Part shown: positions 19,589-29,007 of the stretch, one piece after another | Numbering within the stretch: position 1 is the stretch's first letter | Layout of the letters: each line of letters opens with the position of its first letter | NCBI GenBank assembly: GCA_947491305.1 | Contig: CANLIL010000010.1 | Span: 1-64,000 of the forward strand | From: Flavobacteriales bacterium | GTDB lineage: Bacteria; Bacteroidota; Bacteroidia; Flavobacteriales_D; Crocinitomicaceae | DNA length: 64,000 nt | Direction of reading: 5' to 3' | The notes under the pieces: generated by a model | What the model was told of the DNA's origin: nothing | The model's database searches: none | Seen by the model: only the letters and a program-made list of their open reading frames with translations | Translations under genes and position numbers: made by a program

Positions 19589-22500
19589 ATGAAAAAGCAA
19601 CTAGTAGGAGTTATTGTTGGATTATCAATTTTATGGGCAAATAATGTTTCTGCCTATTTAGGTCCAAATGACAAAGCAGGTATCTCTGGGAAACCAGCCG
19701 AAAATGTTTTAAAAGGAGCCAATTGCGCGCCTTCAAAAGCAAAAGTTACAATGAAGTTTAACGACGTTAGTGCGCTTCTTGAGCAAGGTGGAAGTATGTT
19801 TCAAGACCGTGCTAAAAGTATTGCAACTTATGAAATTCCAGCTGGAAGTGGATTAAGATTAATCTTTGCTGGAGCTTTGTGGATGGGTGGTACGGATGTA
19901 AATGGTCAGTTGAAATTAGCAGCTTTGAAGTTTAGAACTGCAAATGATTTTTGGCCTGGTCCTTTAACTGTAACTCCTGGTTCAGGTAATTACGATCCTC
20001 GTTACCCAGTAGGTGACAATGTTGTGCGTGATTTTGGTGAAGCGACTGTTGAACAAATAACATGTACAGCTTATGATAAATTCTATTTAATTTCTAAAGC
20101 AGAAGTTATTGCGTTCAATTTGTGGTGGGAATTTACAAACGGATTATCTACAACTCCTGCTGATGAACCTACTGCTGCAGCGTTTGACCACATCAATAAT
20201 TGGCCTGCGCACGGAGCTGTTGGTCAAGATTTTTATCTAGCACCATTTTATGACAGAGGTAAAGATGGCTTTTACAATCCATTGGAAGGTGATTACCCTT
20301 GGTATGATGATATTTTAGGAAGAGATGACATCGAATGTGGCGTTGATCGTCGAATTTCGTTATTTGGTGATAACACGTATTGGTGGGTTTTCAATGATAA
20401 AGGAAATATTCATGCTGAATCTGGAGGTGATCCAATCGGTATGGAAATTCGTGCGCAAGCATTTGCATTCTCTACGAGTGATGAGATTAACAGAATGACT
20501 TTTTACAACTATGAATTGATTAATAGAGGAACACAAACATTGTTCAACACGTTCTTCTCTCAGTTTTTAGATGCGGATGTTGGTTATTTCGGTGATGATT
20601 ACGCAGGATGTGATGTTTCTCGTGGTTTAGGTTACATGTATAACGGTGATTTAAATGATGAAGATTTTAATGGTAAAAAAGGTTTTGGGGATAATCCTCC
20701 AGCAATTGGGTGTGACTTCTTTGAGGGGCCTTACATGGATCCTGATGGTATTGATAATCCAGGTCCTAGATACAATGAAGTAACAGAAACTTGGGAAACG
20801 CCATCTGTTTTAGATGCAATTAATAACAACGGAATTGTTTACAAAGGAATTGGTTTAGGATATTCTGATAGTATTATTGATAATGAGCGTTATGGAATGC
20901 GTCGTTTTACATACTTTACGAGTACAGATGGTTTCCCACGAAGCGATCCTGCGAATGGTCAAGCGAACCAGTTTTACAATTACATGGTTGGTAAATGGGC
21001 TAATGGTTCAGAAATGTATTATGGTGGACGTGGCTGGGAAGGTTCAGCGGGTGTTACAAATACCTTGTCTGATTATATGATGCCAGGTGATTCTGATCCA
21101 TTAAATTGGGCAACAGGTGGTATCGATGTATTATCTGGAACGTATGCTAATGGTTGGGAAGAATCAACGAATCAAAATCCAGCTGGAGATAGACGTTTCG
21201 TTCAATCTGCTGGTCCGTTTACATTGAAACCAGGTGCTGTAAATAACATTACTGTAGGTATGGTTTATGGTCGTGGAAAAGATGGAGATTTGTTATCGTC
21301 TGTGAGAGTCATGAAACGTGCTGATACAAAAGCGCAAGCATTGTTTGATGCGTGTTTCAAAATTTTATCGCCTCCAGATGCTCCTAAATTAGATATTCAA
21401 GAGTTGGAAAATGAGTTAATTTTAACGATTTCTAATCCATCAAGCTCTAACAACTACAAAGAGCAATACAAAGAATTGGATGAAATTAATATCCCAGATC
21501 CAACAGTAGATAGATACTACCGTTTTGAAGGATACCAAATTTTCCAATTGAAATCTAAAGATGTAACAATTGCAGAGATTTTTGACAATACTAAATCGCG
21601 TTTAGTTGCGCAATGTGATAAGAAAAATGGTGTAGATCGTTTGATTAACTTTGAATTTGACGAAGATTTAGGTTTCTCGATTCCTACAGAAAAAGTGAAA
21701 GGTTCAAATACAGGTTTAAGACATTCATTTAAATTAACGGAAGATGCTTTTGCAAGTGGTGCAAATAAATTGATTAATCATAAATCTTATTATTATGTTG
21801 CAGTAGCTTATGCATTCAATCAATTCTCCAAGTACGATCCAAATGATCCAGATTTGTTATTAGGACAAAAAATCCCTTACATTTCTTCTCGTTTGAACTA
21901 TGATGGTTCATCTATCCGTTCAATTGAAGCGATTCCTCACAATCCAATGCCGGAAGCTGATGGAACAAATCAATTAGCAGTTTATGGTCAATCTCCAAGA
22001 ATTACTAGAATTGATGGTTATGGTAATGGAAATTCTTCAATTGATCTGACAGCTGCAACAGAGAATACTATTTTTAACACAGGTTTCATGCAAAACCCAG
22101 AGTATGATTATACGGGTGGACCAATCGGAATTAAAGTGGTGGATCCTTTGAATTTAGCAGATGGTTATTTCGAATGTAAATTTAGAGATTACACGAATTC
22201 TAACTCAGATAGAAATGGAGCAGATACAGCAAAATGGACTATTTATAGATACGATAAAAAAGGTGGATCTATTTTAGATTCAGTTCAATCTGAAACAATG
22301 ATTTCTATCAGCAATGAACAAATTATTCCACAATGGGGTGTTTCTGTTCAAATTGCGCAAGAATTGTACACTGGAACTGGAACGAAAGAAACGTTATTAA
22401 CGAATTTAATTGAAAGTACAATTGAATTTGAAGATTCATCCAAACGTTGGTTATCTTTCGTGCCAGATGGTGATGGATATTTCCCAAATAACTGGATTCG

Positions 22501-23782
22501 ATCAGGTGAATATGTTCCTGCTGCTGCGGATAATAATCCTACTGTATTGAGTTACTTAAATCCAACAAATTACAAGGATGAAATTGGTCAAGACCCAACG
22601 AAATCGTATGCAAAAGTATTGGTTGGTGGAGTTGCGCCGCACAGATTAGTAGGTTATCAAGGTGATTACATGCCGTTAGCATATTATGGTTCGGTGAATG
22701 CAACTACAGGAGTTTGTGCTGATCCTGGAACTGCTCGTAAAAATGCTTCTATCAGTTTCTTACCAAGTGTTAACATTGTATTGACAAAAGATAAATCTAA
22801 ATGGACGCGTTGTCCAGTATTTGAATTAGGTAGATCAACTGCCTTGAATATTGGTGGTGCCGTACCAGGAGGATTAAGAAAAAGTCAAAGCGTTGACAAA
22901 GATGGAAATTCTGACGGATCAGGTACAGGTATGGGTTGGTTCCCAGGTTATGCAATTGATTTGGAATCTGGAGCTCGTTTATACATGGCATTTGGAGAAA
23001 ATTCCTTCTTAGGATCCCACAATGGTGGCGATATGATTTGGAACCCAACAAGTACATTGGTTGACAATGGTGGTTCGCCAGTATTTGGTGGAATGCATCC
23101 AGTTTATGTATTTAGTTACAATCAAAAAACGATTAACAAATATAATTCTGGAGCTGATTTCCCTGCATATACACAAGCTGCAAATGATAACGCGGGTAAT
23201 TATTTATTACAAAAAGTATTAGAATTTGATGGCGGTACTTCAGCTGAAGCGAAGAAAACGGTTTACGGAAGTTTATCATGGATTGCTTACCCGATGTTGG
23301 CAGAAGGTCAAAAAGTAAATGCAACCGATGTTAGGATTCGATTACGTGTTAATAAAGAATACAAAAACTTTGTTGGTTCAGGCGAAAATGGTGGCAAACC
23401 AATGTATGGGTGGTCAATGAATGATATTTCGACTAAAACAGCAAGTCAAGACCAATTGACGGATGCGTTGAAATTAATAAATGTTGTTCCGAATCCTTAC
23501 TATGCTTTCTCAGACTACGAACGAACAAGAATAGATACACGTGTGAAAATTACAAATTTACCAGAAAGATGTACGGTTCGTATTTATTCTGTCAATGGTA
23601 AATTAGTTCGTACATTCAAAAAAGACAGTGAAGTAACTTCTTTGGACTGGGATTTAAATAACTCAAAAGGAATTCCTGTTGGAGGAGGTGTGTATTTAAT
23701 TCATGTTGAAGTACCTGGAGCAGGTGAAGTTATTTTGAAATTCTTCGGTGGTATGCGTTCGGTGGATTTACAAGGAATTTAA
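19589..23782 (+). CDS. Large secreted surface protein with T9SS-type C-terminal domain
   Basis: 1397 aa with signal peptide; C-terminal NVVPNPYYAFSDYE...VRIYSVNGKLVRTFKKD...GGGVYLIHVEVPGAGEVILKFFGGMR. Confidence 0.8.
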   Translation: MKKQLVGVIVGLSILWANNVSAYLGPNDKAGISGKPAENVLKGANCAPSKAKVTMKFNDVSALLEQGGSMFQDRAKSIATYEIPAGSGLRLIFAGALWMGGTDVNGQLKLAALKFRTANDFWPGPLTVTPGSGNYDPRYPVGDNVVRDFGEATVEQITCTAYDKFYLISKAEVIAFNLWWEFTNGLSTTPADEPTAAAFDHINNWPAHGAVGQDFYLAPFYDRGKDGFYNPLEGDYPWYDDILGRDDIECGVDRRISLFGDNTYWWVFNDKGNIHAESGGDPIGMEIRAQAFAFSTSDEINRMTFYNYELINRGTQTLFNTFFSQFLDADVGYFGDDYAGCDVSRGLGYMYNGDLNDEDFNGKKGFGDNPPAIGCDFFEGPYMDPDGIDNPGPRYNEVTETWETPSVLDAINNNGIVYKGIGLGYSDSIIDNERYGMRRFTYFTSTDGFPRSDPANGQANQFYNYMVGKWANGSEMYYGGRGWEGSAGVTNTLSDYMMPGDSDPLNWATGGIDVLSGTYANGWEESTNQNPAGDRRFVQSAGPFTLKPGAVNNITVGMVYGRGKDGDLLSSVRVMKRADTKAQALFDACFKILSPPDAPKLDIQELENELILTISNPSSSNNYKEQYKELDEINIPDPTVDRYYRFEGYQIFQLKSKDVTIAEIFDNTKSRLVAQCDKKNGVDRLINFEFDEDLGFSIPTEKVKGSNTGLRHSFKLTEDAFASGANKLINHKSYYYVAVAYAFNQFSKYDPNDPDLLLGQKIPYISSRLNYDGSSIRSIEAIPHNPMPEADGTNQLAVYGQSPRITRIDGYGNGNSSIDLTAATENTIFNTGFMQNPEYDYTGGPIGIKVVDPLNLADGYFECKFRDYTNSNSDRNGADTAKWTIYRYDKKGGSILDSVQSETMISISNEQIIPQWGVSVQIAQELYTGTGTKETLLTNLIESTIEFEDSSKRWLSFVPDGDGYFPNNWIRSGEYVPAAADNNPTVLSYLNPTNYKDEIGQDPTKSYAKVLVGGVAPHRLVGYQGDYMPLAYYGSVNATTGVCADPGTARKNASISFLPSVNIVLTKDKSKWTRCPVFELGRSTALNIGGAVPGGLRKSQSVDKDGNSDGSGTGMGWFPGYAIDLESGARLYMAFGENSFLGSHNGGDMIWNPTSTLVDNGGSPVFGGMHPVYVFSYNQKTINKYNSGADFPAYTQAANDNAGNYLLQKVLEFDGGTSAEAKKTVYGSLSWIAYPMLAEGQKVNATDVRIRLRVNKEYKNFVGSGENGGKPMYGWSMNDISTKTASQDQLTDALKLINVVPNPYYAFSDYERTRIDTRVKITNLPERCTVRIYSVNGKLVRTFKKDSEVTSLDWDLNNSKGIPVGGGVYLIHVEVPGAGEVILKFFGGMRSVDLQGI

Positions 23783-23805
23783 ATAAGGTATAAAATTAGA
23801 AAGCG

Positions 23806-24870
23806 ATGAAAAAATCAATTTATACAATCAAAAGCGTTTTAGTTCTTGGACTTATGTTGTCAAGCTTAAATGTAAGTGCAGGTAACGAAGATCGTTCGGG
23901 TTCTGCTGGAGCTTCTTATTTAATGGTTAATCCATGGGCAAGATCAAGTGCTTTGGGTGATGCTGGTATTGCATCTTCAAAAGGACTAGAGGCAACATTT
24001 ACAAATATTGCTGGCTTAGCTTCAACTGAAAAGACACAGATTAAGTTCAATTATACCAATTGGATGGGTAGTGCTGGAGTTACATTTAATAGTGCTGGTA
24101 TTGCACAACGAATTTCTGAGTCATCAGTTATTGCAGTGAGCATACAATCAATGGGATTTGGTGAAATTCCAATCACAACGGTTGCAAATCCTGAAGGAAA
24201 TATCGGAACGTTTTCGCCATCTTCAACAGTTTTTAATATTGGATATGCGAAACAATTTTCCTCTACGATTTCTGGGGGAATTAACTTCAAAATATTATCT
24301 GAAAGTTTATCTAATTTAAGTGCAACAGGTGTTGCAATTGATGCAGGTGTTCGTTATGTTACTGGTGAAAAAGACCATATTAAATTTGGTATTACTTTAC
24401 GTAATGTTGGTCCAACGATGAGTTACAAAGGTGATGGTTTAGCGCAACAAGCTTCTTATTTGAACGGAACAATTACTGCTTCATTAGAAGAACGTTCAGC
24501 TAGTTTTGAAATGCCTTCGTTATTAGCAATTGGTGGGTCTTACGACTTTATCTTTTCTGAGAAAAGTAAATTGAACTTAGCACTTGGTTTTACAGCTAAC
24601 TCTTTCCAAAATGATCAATACCGTTTAGGGTTAGATTATTGCATGACTGGGGAGAAAGTTGCTTTCAACTTAAGAGGTGGTTTTGTTTACGAGAAAAATT
24701 TATTCAATGAAGAAAACAGAACAAATGCATTGGTTGGTCCTTCTGCAGGTTTCTCGCTTGATGCATTAGTTGGAAAAAACAAAAGTGCGTTAGGTGTTGA
24801 GTATGGTGCTCGATTTGCAGGTATTTTTGGAATCATTCACACAATTGGTGCAACGATACAATTGAAATAA
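23806..24870 (+). CDS. PorV/PorQ-family outer-membrane protein
   Basis: GSAGASYLMVNPWARSSALGDAGIASSKGLEATFTNIAGLAST N-terminus typical of PorV/PorQ family; beta-barrel pattern. Confidence 0.85.
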   Translation: MKKSIYTIKSVLVLGLMLSSLNVSAGNEDRSGSAGASYLMVNPWARSSALGDAGIASSKGLEATFTNIAGLASTEKTQIKFNYTNWMGSAGVTFNSAGIAQRISESSVIAVSIQSMGFGEIPITTVANPEGNIGTFSPSSTVFNIGYAKQFSSTISGGINFKILSESLSNLSATGVAIDAGVRYVTGEKDHIKFGITLRNVGPTMSYKGDGLAQQASYLNGTITASLEERSASFEMPSLLAIGGSYDFIFSEKSKLNLALGFTANSFQNDQYRLGLDYCMTGEKVAFNLRGGFVYEKNLFNEENRTNALVGPSAGFSLDALVGKNKSALGVEYGARFAGIFGIIHTIGATIQLK

Positions 24871-24897
24871 AATAATAAATTACTATATTTGTTGAAG

Positions 24898-24930
24898 CAA
24901 GAGAGTCCATTGGGCTCTCTTGTTTTTGTT
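24898..24930 (+). terminator. Rho-independent terminator
   Basis: CAAGAGAGTCCATTGGGCTCTCTTG inverted repeat followed by TTTTTGTT. Confidence 0.8.
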
Positions 24931-24953
24931 TAGTAGACTTTAAACACATTGAT

Positions 24954-25427
24954 ATGTCACAAATTAATTATTACACAGTAGAAGGATTAAAAAAATTAAA
25001 AGATGAATTGCATGAAATGAAAACCGTGCAACGTCCTTCTATTTCCAATCAAATTGGTGAAGCACGCGACAAAGGTGATTTATCTGAAAATGCTGAATAC
25101 GATGCTGCAAAAGAAGCACAAGGCTTGTTAGAGATGAAGATTTCTAAGTTAGAGACCGTTTTATCCAATGCACGTTTGATTGACAATTCCACCATGGATA
25201 ATTCAAAGGTGTTTATTTTATCGAATGTTAAAATACGCAATGTTGCCAATAATATGGAAATGGAATATTTATTGGTTGCAGAAAATGAAGCTGATTTGAA
25301 AGCGAAGAAAATATCAATTGATTCTCCGATCGGAAAAGGATTGTTGGGTAAAAAACAAGGCGATATTGCTGATGTGCAAACACCTAATGGAATTATACAA
25401 TTTGAAATTATTGAAATCACGCGTTAA
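24954..25427 (+). CDS. greA: Transcription elongation factor GreA
   Basis: YYTVEGLKKLKDELHEMKTVQRPSISNQIGEARDKGDLSENAEYDAAKEAQ. Confidence 0.97.
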   Translation: MSQINYYTVEGLKKLKDELHEMKTVQRPSISNQIGEARDKGDLSENAEYDAAKEAQGLLEMKISKLETVLSNARLIDNSTMDNSKVFILSNVKIRNVANNMEMEYLLVAENEADLKAKKISIDSPIGKGLLGKKQGDIADVQTPNGIIQFEIIEITR

Positions 25428-25816
25428 TGAGCACGATCTTTTCAAAAATCATAGATGGTTCTATCCCAAGTTATAAAGTTGCTGAAAACGATCGTTTTTT
25501 AGCATTTTTGGACATTCAACCCTTGGTAAAAGGTCATGTGTTGGTAATTCCAAAAACAGTCACAGATTTTATTTTTGACATGGAAGATGAACAGCTAAGC
25601 GAACTAATGTTGTTTGCCAAACAAGTTGCATTGAAAATGAAAAAAGTATTGCCTTGCAAAAAGATTGGTGTAACAGTGATTGGATTAGAAGTGCCACATG
25701 CGCACATTCATTTACTTCCAATAAATGGAATATCAGATATGGATTTTTCAAAAGCGAAACTTTCTTTTCCATCAGAAGAAATGGAAGCAGTTTGTTCATT
25801 GATTCAAAACGCTTAA
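25427..25816 (+). CDS. HIT-family hydrolase
   Basis: TIFSKIIDGSIPSYKVAENDRFLAFLDIQPLVKGHVLVIPK; VPHAHIHLLP HIT triad. Confidence 0.95.
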   Translation: MSTIFSKIIDGSIPSYKVAENDRFLAFLDIQPLVKGHVLVIPKTVTDFIFDMEDEQLSELMLFAKQVALKMKKVLPCKKIGVTVIGLEVPHAHIHLLPINGISDMDFSKAKLSFPSEEMEAVCSLIQNA

Positions 25817-25820
25817 TACG

Positions 25821-26837
25821 ATGCTTAAAAAGCTTTTAATAACACTTTTATTATTAAAGCTTTCTGTTTCTTATGCAACAGAGAAAAAAAACATTTTGTT
25901 TATTGGTAATAGCTACACGCATTACAACAACATGCCTAAAATCTTTGATCAATTGGCAACTTCAAAAGGCTACGATCTTCAAGTAGAAATGTTTGCCAAA
26001 AGTAGCCATACGTGTAAAATGCATTCCGAACGAAAAGATTTATACGAAAAGATTGGAAGCAAAAAATGGGATTACGTCGTTTTTCAAGGCTTCAGTAGAG
26101 AATTGTTTTACCGTCCAGCGCATTTAGATACGTCATTTTTGCCGTATTTCAATCGAATCATGGATTCTATCTATTCAAATTATTCGTGTACAAATGTGTT
26201 GTTGTATCAGACTTGGGGGTATAAAAACGGGTATGAAATTGATTCCAACCAAGTTTCTTACCAGGAAATGAGTGATCGAATTGCCATGGGGTATCAATAT
26301 GTATCGGATAAATACGCCTTACCAATTGTTCCCGTTGGACAAGTTTGGGAGACGGTTAAATCAAATTATCCATCCATCAATTTATACACAGAAGATAACC
26401 AACATCCTTCCTTATTTGGCTCTTATTTAGTTGCGTGTACATTTTTTACTGCCATTTTAAAATCTTCGCCTATTGAAGGTTATAAAGGATCATTACCTGA
26501 CAAAGAAGCTGCAACCATTCAACAAACTGTCTATGATTTTGTTACCTTAAACATTGAACGCTACATGTTGAAGATGAATACGGTTGATGTGCGCTATGAA
26601 AAAACGGCTGGTGGAAAGTACTTGGCTTATTGCAAAGCCTATTACCCGCAAGCGGCAAGTGTGAAATGGGAGTTTGGCGATAAAGAATTTGCGTATTCAA
26701 AATTCATTGTTCATTCCTATAAATTGCCCGGTTTCTATAATGTTAAAGTGACAATTTACGATAAATGTGGTGAAATCATTCATCAAAACAAAGTCTTTTT
26801 CAAACCAGAAAAACCCATTAAAAAGAAAAAGATTTAA
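25821..26837 (+). CDS. Secreted SGNH-like hydrolase with C-terminal PKD-like domain
   Basis: NILFIGNSYTHYNNMPKIF (DUF4886-like block I); NQHPSLFGSYL; C-terminal VKWEFGDKEF...YNVKVTIYDKCG PKD-like. Confidence 0.7.
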   Translation: MLKKLLITLLLLKLSVSYATEKKNILFIGNSYTHYNNMPKIFDQLATSKGYDLQVEMFAKSSHTCKMHSERKDLYEKIGSKKWDYVVFQGFSRELFYRPAHLDTSFLPYFNRIMDSIYSNYSCTNVLLYQTWGYKNGYEIDSNQVSYQEMSDRIAMGYQYVSDKYALPIVPVGQVWETVKSNYPSINLYTEDNQHPSLFGSYLVACTFFTAILKSSPIEGYKGSLPDKEAATIQQTVYDFVTLNIERYMLKMNTVDVRYEKTAGGKYLAYCKAYYPQAASVKWEFGDKEFAYSKFIVHSYKLPGFYNVKVTIYDKCGEIIHQNKVFFKPEKPIKKKKI

Positions 26838-27955
26838 TTTTCTTTAGAACTTATACCAAAAAGTTTGTGGTTGATTTCACGGATTGGTTTTAATATAAAT
26901 TCGAGTTTTGCCTTAATCGGTTCTAAGTAATATACGATTACAAAAAACAAACTGATAAAAGCGATTACAGCTGGAATAACCTGATAAGGCGTCAGTGCTT
27001 TGTGAAAGAATCGATTCAATCCAAATCCAGTTAAACTTCCATATAAAACGACCATGTGCAAAATGTAAACAGTTAAGGTGTTTTGACCCATTTTTAAGAA
27101 TAAATTCTGTTTGATATTGCCCATTAATTTCTCAACAATCATCAATGTTCCAAGGAGCATAAATACCATGCCCATGCATTCGTACAACCAATCTAGGCGA
27201 TAAATGTGGTGGTACGTTAATCCAAGTTGGCGGTCAAAATACACCAAGATTGCTTTTATGAAAAAGTAAAGGACAGCACCTGTGAAAAAAACAATTAGCG
27301 AAAACCCCCAACTTTTAACCTTTTCTTTGTATTGATAAAGAAGCGATCCAAACATTGCACCGTACATGGTATAGCCCATTCTTGGGATGATCGGAAAAAT
27401 GGAATACTTTCCTTTGAACATGTTTTGAATAAAACTTGGAGCATTTGCTGGCCAATACTCGTTGTCTTCAAAATGAATAAAATAGAGGTTTAAAGAAAAA
27501 ACGGCAGTTCCTGCCAAGAAAAACAAGAACCAAAGCGGTACAATTTTCAACAGTTTAAACAAGCCATAAATTACTAATATAAAGAAGATACCAATTCCAA
27601 TGCACTGCAACACGTGAAAGGCATAAACTTGCAATAAATAGCCCCAGAAAAGTAATTCAACAACGCGTTTGAATCCTTTTTTTACGCGCATATTTTTAAA
27701 GTAATCAATGTGGTTGTTTCCCATTAACAAGTAGACAAATACAATGCCTGTAACCGTTAAAAATGTAGGAGAGGTGAAACTGCGAATAAATTCCCAAATG
27801 CGGTAAGCAGTATATGAATTATCGCGGTACACTTCCATCAGTGAGTCGTCAATAAAATGCCCTTCAAGCATTAAAAGGATTGCAATTGAGCGAGCCAAAT
27901 CAATGAATTTAAGGCGCGTTTTAGTTGGTGTAATTTGTTCTGTGATAACTGTCAT
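26834..27955 (-). CDS. Multi-pass membrane acyltransferase-like protein (DUF1624/HGSNAT-like)
   Basis: RLKFIDLARSIAILLMLEGHFID...FTSPTFLTVTGIVFVYLL; ~10 hydrophobic segments. Confidence 0.7.
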   Translation of the reverse strand: MTVITEQITPTKTRLKFIDLARSIAILLMLEGHFIDDSLMEVYRDNSYTAYRIWEFIRSFTSPTFLTVTGIVFVYLLMGNNHIDYFKNMRVKKGFKRVVELLFWGYLLQVYAFHVLQCIGIGIFFILVIYGLFKLLKIVPLWFLFFLAGTAVFSLNLYFIHFEDNEYWPANAPSFIQNMFKGKYSIFPIIPRMGYTMYGAMFGSLLYQYKEKVKSWGFSLIVFFTGAVLYFFIKAILVYFDRQLGLTYHHIYRLDWLYECMGMVFMLLGTLMIVEKLMGNIKQNLFLKMGQNTLTVYILHMVVLYGSLTGFGLNRFFHKALTPYQVIPAVIAFISLFFVIVYYLEPIKAKLEFILKPIREINHKLFGISSKEN

Positions 27956-28132
27956 TTGTATAAATTGCTTTGCAAAGATACAGAAATTTGAATTTAGTAC
28001 CTTGAATTATTTAATTGGAATATTTCGTAGGTTTTAATTCTTAAAAAGATGCATTTCATTATAATGCGTTACCACAACGTTGAAGGGAAATGTGTTTTTT
28101 CAAAATAAAACAACAGTTTGTTATATGAATGA

Positions 28133-28954
28133 TACAAAAATCAAAAGAATAGGAGAGGTTTTACTATTATTAATAAAATTAGTGATGGTTTAGCAAAAAC
28201 ATTTAAAGTTGATACATTAGCTGCCCAAAATTAATCTCTACTTGGTTCTTATACTATTAGTGTGACTTATAATATTGTAACTAATATTAATACAGAAAAT
28301 GTTGCAGGCTTTAATAGTAGTGTTAAATTTATTAAAATTAAGGCTCCAAGGGCAATGAATTATTTTGGAGTTAATCAATTTAGGTTCAGAACACAATCAA
28401 CTTTACCGGTAGAATTAACAGCATTCAATGCAAATTGTACAGAAAACGCAACAATAATCAACTGGCAAACAGCTTCTGAACATAACTCAGCGTATTTCGA
28501 TATTGAGAAAAGCAGAGATGGTGCAACTTGGAACGTGATTAAAACCGTTAGCGCAGCTGGAAATTCTACTTCAACAATTGATTATTCAATCATTGATTCA
28601 GAGAAAGCAATGGAAGTTGTTTATTACAGATTAAATCAAGTTGATATTGATGGTGCATCAAAAATTTATGGACCAATTAGTGTAAGCTGTGATGAAACAA
28701 ATGATTTCACTGCAACTATTTTCCCAAATCCTACGGCTAAAGATTTTTCAGTATCATTTTTAAATAGCGAAGCACAAAATTTCGATATTCAATTAATCGG
28801 AACAGATGGAAAAGTGGTTTATCAAACAACACGTTTAGTAGAAGCTGGAGCTACCATTCTTCCACTATCAAGCGAGTACTTAAATGCAGGAGTTTATTCT
28901 TTGCATGTAAAAGGTGAAAATACGTTGAAAACAATCAAATTGGTTGTGCAGTAA
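28133..28954 (+). pseudogene. Decayed T9SS type A sorting-domain protein
   Basis: Frame reads ...INKISDGLAKTFKVDTLAAQN*SLLGSYTISVTYNIVT... with in-frame TAA at 28232-28234 and TGA at 28130-28132; the GTG-started ORF 28262-28954 keeps only the C-terminal part with sorting domain. Confidence 0.6.
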
Positions 28955-28974
28955 TAAGAAACTTAGTGTATTAG

Positions 28975-29002
28975 AAGCGGTGTTGATTCATCGCTTTTTT
29001 TT
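28975..29002 (+). terminator. Rho-independent terminator
   Basis: AAGCGGTG-TTGATT-CATCGCTT followed by T tract. Confidence 0.65.
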
Positions 29003-29007
29003 GTCTA

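Noticed and set aside
25049-25420. 123-aa ORF antisense to greA, and similar ORFs inside paaZ, dusB and the T9SS genes
   Set aside because: Shadow ORFs of strongly coding genes with no independent support.
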